Shown here piece by piece: positions 8,149 to 16,900 of a stretch of 64,000 nucleotides of DNA (within the stretch, counting starts at the first letter, position 1; each line of letters starts with the position of its first letter). The notes below the pieces were generated by a model. It worked only from the letters and a program-made list of their open reading frames with translations, did no database searches and was not told where the DNA came from. Source of the stretch: Balneolaceae bacterium UBA3186 (GTDB taxonomy: Bacteria; Bacteroidota; Rhodothermia; Balneolales; Balneolaceae); assembly GCA_002364085.1 (NCBI GenBank), contig DEXK01000006.1:68025-132024 (forward strand), read 5' to 3'. Position numbers and translations under genes: made by a program.

Positions 8149-11050
8149 TCCACGTGGATTTGATAAGCTTATCAGGAACAAAACTTACTTTAAAATTAAC
8201 TCCCTCTCCTTTTTTAGTATCCCAATCAAACGTTGCATTCAATTGCTCAGACAAGGTTTTTATCAATGTCATTCCGAGTGAGTTCAACTCATTGATATCA
8301 AAATCTTCAGCTAAACCAATGCCATTGTCGGTAACGCAAAAAATCAACTCTTCCCCTACTGTGGATAAAATGATCTCAATTTTTCCATCATCTTTTCCAT
8401 CAAAAGCATATTTATAAGCATTTACAATTAATTCGTTTGCCAAAATACCAAATGGAACCGCTTGATTTACATTTAAGGAAACTTCATCACCTAAAACTTC
8501 AATTTCTATATGCCTATCTCCCCTCTCATACGTCTCTGCTATTTCAGAAACAACATCGGTTAAATAACTTTTGATCTCTATGCTACTAAAAACATGATTC
8601 TGGTAAAGTTTTTCATGAATTGCGGCAATAGATTTAATTCTGGATTGGCTTTCCTGTAAAATTGTTAGAGTCTCAGCATCTTCTTTTTTTACATACATTG
8701 CTTGTAATGCAAATAACCCTGAAATAACAGCAAGATTATTTTTTACCCGATGATGAATTTCTTTAATAAGAATTTCTTTTTCTGCTAAGGATTCTTCTAA
8801 CTGAGATTGATAATTTTTTAAATAAGTAATGTCTGTTGCAGTTCCGGAACAACCCACTATTTTTCCATTATCATCTAATATTGGATACGCAGTACCTGTA
8901 AGATGCCTTACTTCTCCTTTCACGGTAACCATTTCGATAGGGAAGCTTTCAAACACTTGACCTTCAAGTACCTTTTCATGAACCTTGGTTAATTCTTCTG
9001 CTTTTGATGGGTTAACGTAATTAATAAACGAATTTCCTATTAACTCAGCGGGAGCATACCCAAGGATAGTACTACTTGCATTATTGATAAAATTGAAATT
9101 CTTATCAACGTCAATCCTCCATACAAGATCATGAGACGCTTCTACCAAGTTTCTGTATTTTTGCTCACTATCTACCAAAGCTCTTTCAACTTTAATGGTA
9201 CTTGTGATATCCTCGATCAAGAGCATTATCTTTTCCACCTCACCATCTTTGCCTAGTATTGGTGTTAAATACTCCCTTAAAACAATTTCATCTCCTTTTT
9301 TTGTTTCTCTCTCGATAGTTATTAATTCTGTTTTCCCGCTTTCTGCAACCTTCCTTAAATAGTTTTGTGCTTCCGCTTTCTTTTCCCTTAGAGCATAGGG
9401 TAGAAAATTACCATCGGCTTCTTCATTTGTCCACCCAAATATATTTTCAGCTTGTGCGTTCCAAACCTTGTCTACTATCCCTTCCGTACTTACTGTAACC
9501 ACACCAATTGGAGCTGAATCAATAAGTGTTTTTAGCAATGTGTTTGTTTTAATTAGTTCCTGCTCAAACATTGCTTTTTCTGTAATATCGATTAAAAGTA
9601 TCAGCCTGTTTCTTACCCCTCCTAAGCTAATTCTTTTCCAATGAACATCTACAATGATCAACTCACCGCTCTTCTTTAAATGGTTAGTTCTTATTGATTT
9701 AACACCCTCTTTTTCTTTCTTGCCTAAGCTACTAACTATATTCTGAAACATCTCATGATCTTCTGATGGCCTAAGATCATAAGTAGTCATACTAACAAAC
9801 TCTTCCTTGGTATATCCATACAATTCCGTTGCCGCAAAGTTAACATCAGTGATTGCTTCTGATCCTGAATCATCAACTATTATCAATGGATTAGGATTGT
9901 TGTCGAATAAAAACCTGTATCTTTGTTCTCTTTGTTCAATTTCTGATTCAAGTATTTTTTCTTCCGTTACATCCTTTAAGGAACCATATAATTTCACAGT
10001 TACATCATTTACCACAAAAGGATCAAAAGTAAGTCTTACATATTTTTTTGTTCCTTTTAATCCATTTATTCGAAGGGGTAAACTTTTAGGTACTTTATTT
10101 GTAATACAATCAACTAACGCTTCTCTAATAATATCACGGTCATCTTCATGGTAAATAGAAATAAGCTGTTCAGCGTTTTTATCAGTCCTATCATCCATTT
10201 CAAAGATTTCAAATATTTTGGGACTCATTTTTACAACATCCGTTTCAATATGATATTCCCACCCCCCCACTCCGGCACTTTTACTTGTTTGTTCAAGAAA
10301 AGATTTATTCATCAGCAGATCTGATACATCTTGGATGGTAGAAATCACTAAAACTTCATCAGATGTTTTCTCAACACTATAATTAACCAGTATATCCACA
10401 AAAGACCCATCACTCTTAACTTCTTTAACTTGTGCCAGAGTTGAATCTTCCCCACCTATAAGCGATTTATATGCATCCTCCGCTTCCTGTTTATTCTCGA
10501 CAGGAGTAATTAACGAAAGACTTTGTCCCAACAGTTCTTCTTCTGTGTAGCCTACTATCTCACAATACGCTTTATTTACTTTCACAATAATTTGATCTTG
10601 ATCAGAAACTCTTACCCCAACCGGTCCATCAAAAATTGCATTTAGTAACTTGTCGTTTTTTCTTTTTTCTCTCCGTTGTTCAAGTGCATCCAGCTCTCTA
10701 TTCATTGCCGGAAGGAGTCTTCCTAAATTGTCTTTTAATACATAATCTTTAGCTCCGGAAAGTAAGGCGTCGATTGCTTGCTCGTCAGGAATGGTACCGG
10801 AAACAAGGATAACAGGTATATCTTTATCCATTTTATCGATTTGTTTCACTGCATCAATTCCGGAGAAACCCGGAAGATTATAATCACAAATACAAATATC
10901 ATATCTGTATTCATCAGTGAGATCACTAACCTCCTCGAGGGAGGTAGCGATATCATATTCGATCTCAAAATCACCTTTCTTTATATGTCGAATTAATAAT
11001 TCAACATCAAGAGGATTGTCTTCAACAAAAAGCACTCTTAAATACTTCAT
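8126..11050 (-). CDS. Response regulator-PAS-histidine kinase (HisKA_2 type)
   Basis: A 974-residue protein. Residues 1-125 are a receiver domain (LRVLFVEDN, phospho-acceptor Asp56 in CDYNLPG, Lys in AKDYVLKD). About five PAS domains follow (roughly 135-245, 250-370, 375-495, 500-620 and 630-745), recognisable from repeated YRFLFDNNPNP/YRNLVEASHDL starts. The HisKA_2 dimerisation helix has the motif KEIHHRVKNNL with His766/His767, and a HATPase_c domain ends the protein (NELIVNAYKYAF, VTDNGIGL). There is no transmembrane segment, so it is a cytoplasmic sensor; the N-terminal receiver suggests it is the end point of a phosphorelay. The cognate regulator is not adjacent. The stop codon lies inside the gltA terminator. 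Confidence 0.92.
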   Translation of the reverse strand: MKYLRVLFVEDNPLDVELLIRHIKKGDFEIEYDIATSLEEVSDLTDEYRYDICICDYNLPGFSGIDAVKQIDKMDKDIPVILVSGTIPDEQAIDALLSGAKDYVLKDNLGRLLPAMNRELDALEQRREKRKNDKLLNAIFDGPVGVRVSDQDQIIVKVNKAYCEIVGYTEEELLGQSLSLITPVENKQEAEDAYKSLIGGEDSTLAQVKEVKSDGSFVDILVNYSVEKTSDEVLVISTIQDVSDLLMNKSFLEQTSKSAGVGGWEYHIETDVVKMSPKIFEIFEMDDRTDKNAEQLISIYHEDDRDIIREALVDCITNKVPKSLPLRINGLKGTKKYVRLTFDPFVVNDVTVKLYGSLKDVTEEKILESEIEQREQRYRFLFDNNPNPLIIVDDSGSEAITDVNFAATELYGYTKEEFVSMTTYDLRPSEDHEMFQNIVSSLGKKEKEGVKSIRTNHLKKSGELIIVDVHWKRISLGGVRNRLILLIDITEKAMFEQELIKTNTLLKTLIDSAPIGVVTVSTEGIVDKVWNAQAENIFGWTNEEADGNFLPYALREKKAEAQNYLRKVAESGKTELITIERETKKGDEIVLREYLTPILGKDGEVEKIMLLIEDITSTIKVERALVDSEQKYRNLVEASHDLVWRIDVDKNFNFINNASSTILGYAPAELIGNSFINYVNPSKAEELTKVHEKVLEGQVFESFPIEMVTVKGEVRHLTGTAYPILDDNGKIVGCSGTATDITYLKNYQSQLEESLAEKEILIKEIHHRVKNNLAVISGLFALQAMYVKKEDAETLTILQESQSRIKSIAAIHEKLYQNHVFSSIEIKSYLTDVVSEIAETYERGDRHIEIEVLGDEVSLNVNQAVPFGILANELIVNAYKYAFDGKDDGKIEIILSTVGEELIFCVTDNGIGLAEDFDINELNSLGMTLIKTLSEQLNATFDWDTKKGEGVNFKVSFVPDKLIKSTWIKKMPEN

Positions 11051-11148
11051 AGATATAGCAGCTACTGTAACCGGTAAAATATATTACCATATAAAGTATA
11101 ACACTATTAAAGGAAGCTTCTTAATTAAAAGTACTTAACTAAATAAAG

Positions 11149-13686
11149 CTAACTTGGCTTTACAACTAGATTTATAATCCTTTGTGGCACAAAGATTTCT
11201 TTTATTATATCCGAATCTTTCAAATACTCTTTTATCTTTTCATCTTGTTTTGCTTGCTCTAATACATATTCTTTGTCGCCGGCTTTTTGAGATGAAATAT
11301 TTATTTCACTTCTAACTTTTCCGTTGATCTGGATCGGATACAGAATTGAATCTTCTTTCAGGTATTCCTCTACAAATTCCGGCCATTCAGCATATGCTAT
11401 GGAATCATTATTCCCAAGCATTTTCCATAATTCCTCACAAATATGGGGCGCAAATGGTGATAATAAGATCACAAAGTCCTGCGCTATTGACTTAGGAATT
11501 GTCTTCCATTGGTTTGCTTCGTTTGTGAAGATCATTAATGAAGAAATCGCCGTATTAAACCTTAATGATTCAATGTCTTCGGTTACTTTTTTGATGGCTT
11601 CATGTAACGCTTTCAGCTGATCTTTGGTTGGCTCATCTTCATTTATTTTGGAACTCAATTCCCCCGAATCTTCATTGATCAACAATCTCCATGCTCGGTT
11701 TAAAAACCGGTTTACCCCTTCCACGCCTTTTGTGCTCCAGGGTTTAACTTGCTCAAGAGGTCCCATAAACATCTCATACAATCGTAAAGAATCTGCGCCG
11801 TATTGAGCAATGATATTGTCCGGGTTAATTACATTCCCCCTACTCTTACTCATTTTATGAGCTCGAGCTTCTACTTTTGCACCCGTAGATTTATCAACGA
11901 ATCCATCTCCTTTTTTCTCAACTTCATCGTCAGAAAGCTTCTTTCCGTCTTTGGATGTGTATTCCATTTCACCGAGAATCATTCCCTGATTCACAAGTTT
12001 TTGAAACGGCTCTTTGGTTGATAGGATCCCGCAATCAAATAGAACTTTATGCCAGAAGCGGGCATACAATAAATGAAGTACTGCATGCTCAGCACCACCA
12101 ATATAAAGATCCACAGGCATCCAGTATTTCTCGTAATCCGGATCAACGGGTCCGCCATCAAAATCAGGAGAAATATATCTCAAATAGTACCAGCAAGAAC
12201 CTGCCCATTGCGGCATGGTGTTGGTTTCCCTGATAGCTTCTTTGCCTGTTTCAGGATCTGTAGTTTTAACCCATTCAGTAGCATTTGCCAAAGGAGGTTC
12301 GCCATTACCGGTCGGCTCATATTTTTCGACTTCCGGTAGTTCCAATGGTAATTCATCTTTAGAAATGGCTTTTGCTTCCCCATCCACATGAATAATTGGA
12401 AAAGGCTCACCCCAGTATCGCTGTCTTGAAAACAACCAATCACGAAGCTTATAATTAACTGCCTTTTTACCAGCTCCTTTTTCTTCCAGAAACCTGATGA
12501 TCTTTTGTTTGGCTTCTTTGATCTTTAAACCATTCAGAAAGTCACTGTTTATCGCAGGACCGTTTCCTGTGTACGCCTTTCCTTCAAAGCCTTCTTCCGG
12601 CTGAACCGTTCTAACTATTTCAAGATCGTATTTCTCAGCGAATTCCCAGTCTCTTTCGTCTTGTCCGGGAACCGCCATAATGGCTCCGGTTCCATAACTC
12701 ACCAATACATAATCGGCTATCCAGATGGGAACTTCTTTACCATTTGCAGGATTGATCGCATACGCTCCTGTAAAAACTCCGGTCTTTTCTTTGGTTAATT
12801 CCTGTCGTTCAAGATCAGACTTTAACTCAACTTCTGCTCTGTATGTTGCAACTGCATCTTTTTGATCATCTGTTGTGATCTCATTTACAAGTCGGTGTTC
12901 AGGAGCGATAACCATGTAGGTTGCACCGAAAATTGTATCCGGACGGGTTGTAAATACTCTAAGTTTAGAGTCATGATCTTTGATCTGAAAATCAATTTCA
13001 GCACCAATCGATTTCCCGATCCAGTTTCGTTGCATGTCTTTTAAAGACTCCGGCCAATCCAGATCATCAAGATCATTTAAAAGTCGTTCTGCATATTCCG
13101 TGATCTTAAGAACCCATTGTCTCATTGGCTTTCTTACAACCGGATAACCGCCCACTTCGCTCTTTCCGTCAATTACTTCTTCGTTAGCTAAAACGGTTCC
13201 CAGCTCCGGACACCAATTCACTGCTACTTCATCTTCATAAGCCAATCCTCGTTCAAATAACTTCAGAAAGATCCACTGAGTCCATTTAAAATAATCAGGA
13301 TCGGTCGTGTTGATTTCTCTGTCCCAGTCATAGCTGAAACCAATAGCCTGCAACTGCTCCCGAAATTTATTTACGTTTTTCTCTGTAGTTATCTTTGGAT
13401 GAGTTCCTGTCTTTACTGCGTACTGTTCTGCAGGCAAACCGAATGCATCCCAACCCATTGGATGAAGCACGTTAAAGCCATTCATTCTTTTGTATCTGGC
13501 GATGATATCAGTAGCGGTATAGCCTTCAGGATGCCCAACATGCAAACCCGCACCACTTGGGTACGGAAACATGTCCAGAACGTAATACTTAGGTTTTGAA
13601 GTATCGGTTGGTGTTTTAAAGGTCTTATTTTCTAGCCAGTACTTTTGCCATTTGGTTTCTATGGCAGATGGGTTGTATGAATGCAT
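11149..13686 (-). CDS. leuS: Leucyl-tRNA synthetase
   Basis: The 845-residue class I enzyme has the HIGH-type motif GAGLHVGHPEGYT (about residues 46-58), the CP1 editing domain with TTRPDTIFGATYMV, the DWLFSRQRYWGEPFP block, IGGAEHAVLHLLYARFW, and the KMSKSRGNVINPD signature near residue 610, followed by the anticodon-binding domain. It charges tRNA-Leu and edits mischarged isoleucine or norvaline. The length is slightly below E. coli LeuS (860). It is the only aminoacyl-tRNA synthetase in the window and is probably transcribed alone; the upstream region carries the REP-like repeat array, and the kinase lies 98 bases downstream. Confidence 0.98.
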   Translation of the reverse strand: MHSYNPSAIETKWQKYWLENKTFKTPTDTSKPKYYVLDMFPYPSGAGLHVGHPEGYTATDIIARYKRMNGFNVLHPMGWDAFGLPAEQYAVKTGTHPKITTEKNVNKFREQLQAIGFSYDWDREINTTDPDYFKWTQWIFLKLFERGLAYEDEVAVNWCPELGTVLANEEVIDGKSEVGGYPVVRKPMRQWVLKITEYAERLLNDLDDLDWPESLKDMQRNWIGKSIGAEIDFQIKDHDSKLRVFTTRPDTIFGATYMVIAPEHRLVNEITTDDQKDAVATYRAEVELKSDLERQELTKEKTGVFTGAYAINPANGKEVPIWIADYVLVSYGTGAIMAVPGQDERDWEFAEKYDLEIVRTVQPEEGFEGKAYTGNGPAINSDFLNGLKIKEAKQKIIRFLEEKGAGKKAVNYKLRDWLFSRQRYWGEPFPIIHVDGEAKAISKDELPLELPEVEKYEPTGNGEPPLANATEWVKTTDPETGKEAIRETNTMPQWAGSCWYYLRYISPDFDGGPVDPDYEKYWMPVDLYIGGAEHAVLHLLYARFWHKVLFDCGILSTKEPFQKLVNQGMILGEMEYTSKDGKKLSDDEVEKKGDGFVDKSTGAKVEARAHKMSKSRGNVINPDNIIAQYGADSLRLYEMFMGPLEQVKPWSTKGVEGVNRFLNRAWRLLINEDSGELSSKINEDEPTKDQLKALHEAIKKVTEDIESLRFNTAISSLMIFTNEANQWKTIPKSIAQDFVILLSPFAPHICEELWKMLGNNDSIAYAEWPEFVEEYLKEDSILYPIQINGKVRSEINISSQKAGDKEYVLEQAKQDEKIKEYLKDSDIIKEIFVPQRIINLVVKPS

Positions 13687-13806
13687 GAATAGCTTTCGGT
13701 TTCAAATTCTTGATAAGCTTTTAAAATAAGGATTTTGCACACAATTATTCTGATAGAATAAGATAATCGGGATTCGATGTAGGCACTTTACAGATAAGAA
13801 TATATT

Positions 13807-13976
13807 GCCGACTAGATGCCTTTCTGACAAGGAGTTGCAACTACACGGTAAATATCTAGACCAGCCGACTTTTCTACCTACCGGAGAAGGGGTTGCAACT
13901 ACACCTTATAACATATCTACTTACTTACTGCCAACCTACCAGCCAAGGGGTTGCAACCCCTTGGCTGGTAGGTTGG
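13807..13976. repeat. Three-unit array of REP-like palindromes (TTGCAA core) in the 306-base leuS/R-M spacer
   Basis: The spacer 13687-13992 holds no gene but three related units. Units 1 and 2 (13807-13846 and 13864-13904) both begin GCCGACT and end in RGRGTTGCAACTACAC. Read on the minus strand they start GTGTAGTTGCAAC, that is a GTAG tetranucleotide next to the palindrome. Unit 3 (13931-13976) is a perfect 46-base palindrome centred on GGGGTTGCAACCCC. A GTAG or GGAG box beside a hairpin is the hallmark of REP elements processed by RAYT transposases, and the neighbouring R-M gene contains a RAYT-like domain. The array could also end transcription of the R-M gene. Nothing else is visible in the remaining part (13687-13806). 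Confidence 0.8.
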
Positions 13977-13992
13977 CTACTGAGAAATCAGC

Positions 13993-16900
13993 TTATTTCT
14001 CTTCTACAACTCTGATTTCCTCTTCTGTTAACCCATACAGATCGTACACCATTGCATCTATTTCGGAATCGGTTTGGGCGATTTGGGATTTGAGATCATC
14101 CGCTTTGGCTTTTTGTTGGTTAAAGTACTCCATCCATTCGGCTTGTTCCTGTATCGGCAAGGGATTGCAATCCCTTCTTGCCTTTTTTCGTGCTTTTTCT
14201 AACTCTTTAAGGAATTCTTTGAAAGTGAGATCGTGCCAGTTTTCCAGTTTACGGCTGAGTTTGTCGATCTCGAATTTGGATTGGATGAGATCTGAAAATG
14301 AATCTGTAATTTTTTGAAGCTCATTATTTAGCTCCATTATATTTACTACATGATCATCAAGTTCTCCATTTAATTCCGGAATAGGAATTTGACCAAAATA
14401 CTTCCAAATCAACTGACAACCTCCTCTAATTTGTGTACAGTATTTAGTAATAAGCCACCAACCCATTTTGGAATTTAGAATCCCAAGAAGGCTTTTATTC
14501 TCCGTTGGAATAATCCACATAGAATCATTGCAATACAATCCTTGCTCATCATAAATAAAGCAGGGACTAACCTGAAATTTTTGATACATGATTTTGGGTT
14601 TAAGAAATTCTTCCCAATAATCTATCGTATCTTGAGTCTCAAACCATTTATTACTAGTTTTTTTTCTGCTTCCCTTTTCTCCAGATTGTTCAAGCCTTTT
14701 CTTTCCAAAATCTATTAAATATTGTTTAACTGATGGATATTCATTGATATCGATATTTAATGAAGGAAAAGTACAAATGAGATAATGCTTGCTATCTAAT
14801 CCTATCCATTCTTTAATATCCCTTCCCCTTAAAATTGGTTTAATTATTTCGGCTGCATTTGAATCAATGCCAACCAATTCATTCCTTTTTTTCTCAGTAA
14901 TGATGAATGCTTTAGTTAATCCTGTCAAAATGCCTCTGTAAGAATCTTCAGAAATGAAATCTTCCAACTTTTGCGAATTTGATTCTACTTTTGCTAACAA
15001 TTCTTTTTCGAACTTTGATGAGATAACCCAAGTATCGCCGCTAAAATCTTTGGTGGTAAATGTTTCTGTATTTGTTTGAACATTGGTGTTAAAATCTGTT
15101 TCCCCAATTGCTACTAAAACAGCTACATCAAACTCATCTTTTGGAATATCATTTCTAGCTACAAAAATACATGGATATGTTGTTGCGCCATCAAATATTT
15201 GCAAGTCTCCAAAGTCAATAAATTGAATCAGCTCTTTGGTGAGGAAAAATTCTCTTAATGGTTTTCCGTAACCGGCTTGCATCCATTTATTCGGCATGAT
15301 GTAGGAATAAATACCTTTTGGTTTTAAGAGATCAAAACCCTTTTCAACAAAAATTGCATACAAGTCTCCACGTTTTGTAAAGGTGTCATAGCCTTGTTTC
15401 TCTAAAGCAGTTGAAGTCTCTTTTATGGTTTCCAATTTCACATAAGGCGGATTTCCAATCACCACATCAAAGCCCCCGGTATATTCGGGTAGGAAGGCTT
15501 CCTCATACGAACAGCACACCTCCGAGACAAGGAGTTGCAACTCCTTGTTGAGAGGCAGGTTGTGCTTTTCTCGATTATGCTGAATGTATTCGAATACATT
15601 CGCCAGTCCGTCTTCATCTTCAATGGGTTTTCGGTTAAATTTCTGAGCCCATAAATGAAATACTTCCTCTCTGGGTACTTTAAGGCATTCTTTGGTTCTT
15701 TGAGCGCTCCTACCCTTCAGCTTTCGCACAGTATTAGCCAGCTCATCAGGATCACAAACCAACAGCATATGCACATGATCGCCACAAATATTCCAGTTCA
15801 GTACATTCAGTTCATCTTCTGTAATAATCGCCGCTAGCTCATTAGCTACTACCATTTCCAGTTCTTCATCCAGCCAGATAGTTTCGCCCTTCTTCACCTT
15901 GTATTCTATCATTCGCTGAGACGTACGGGCATTATGCGTCACCCATGTAACATGGAACGCCTGTTTTTCTTTTTGTCGGAATACATTCGGGAATTCTTTT
16001 TCCCACTTAAAAGCTTTGTCGCCCGCCACTTCCGGGTCGTCGATCAGTGAGTTTCCGCATTTTATGTGATTGTTCAGCGAGGTGAGCTTTCGACCTTTTT
16101 GTGCAGTCCGCAACCACAGAGAAAGTTTGGCAATTTCTACCGATTCCTCGTTTATATCCACACCAAATAAGTTGTTTTCCAAAATTTGATTTTCGATATC
16201 AGGAATCACTAGGGGCTGATCCAGTAATTTTGCCTGCAATTCATCTACATAGGTATGTTCATCAATTAAAAACTCCAATGCCTGATTCAAAAATGCCCCA
16301 CTCCCGCAAGCCGGATCACAAATAGTTAATTTCAACAGCCATTCACGGTATTTATCCAGTTTGGCAAGTAATTCCTTCTTGGTTTTCTTTTGACGATTCG
16401 GGCGATAATCCTCGTCTTCAATTCCCAATTCAGCTTTCTGCTCCTCACACAACTTCCCCACCGTATTTTCCACAATGTACTTGGTAATGTACTTGGGCGT
16501 ATAAAATACTCCGTCTTTTTTGCGGCGGGTTTTGGAAGTGTCTACTTCCTGCCCTTCCAGTTCAGCAGTAATTTCTTCGATCTCGTTCAGCGAGTGCTCA
16601 AAAATATGCCCAAGGATGTTTACATCTACATCTGAGCCAAAATCATAGTTGCTGAGCTGCATGGTGTGTTTGTAGAGTAATTCGTCATCGATGGTCAGAT
16701 TGTTCAGAATCTCATCTTCTGCAAACAGTCCACCATTATAGGCAAAGATCTCATAGTTCTTACCTTTATAGCCTTGGTTCATATATCCGAAATACTTCTT
16801 AAAACGCTCGTACAAAGGAACGTATTCATCATACTTATCCCGCAAGTCCATCCACTGTTTTATGATCTCACGAATGGAATTAGGTGGGAGAAGCAGTTGA

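Noticed and set aside
10262..10268. Run of seven C in the PAS kinase gene as a phase-variable tract
   Set aside because: Seven bases is short for slippage switching; the codons (GVGGW) make sense and the gene is intact.
13805..14317. Open frame on the plus strand across the repeat array and the 3' end of the R-M gene
   Set aside because: It is antisense to the R-M gene, its codons are set by the palindromes, and it resembles no protein.
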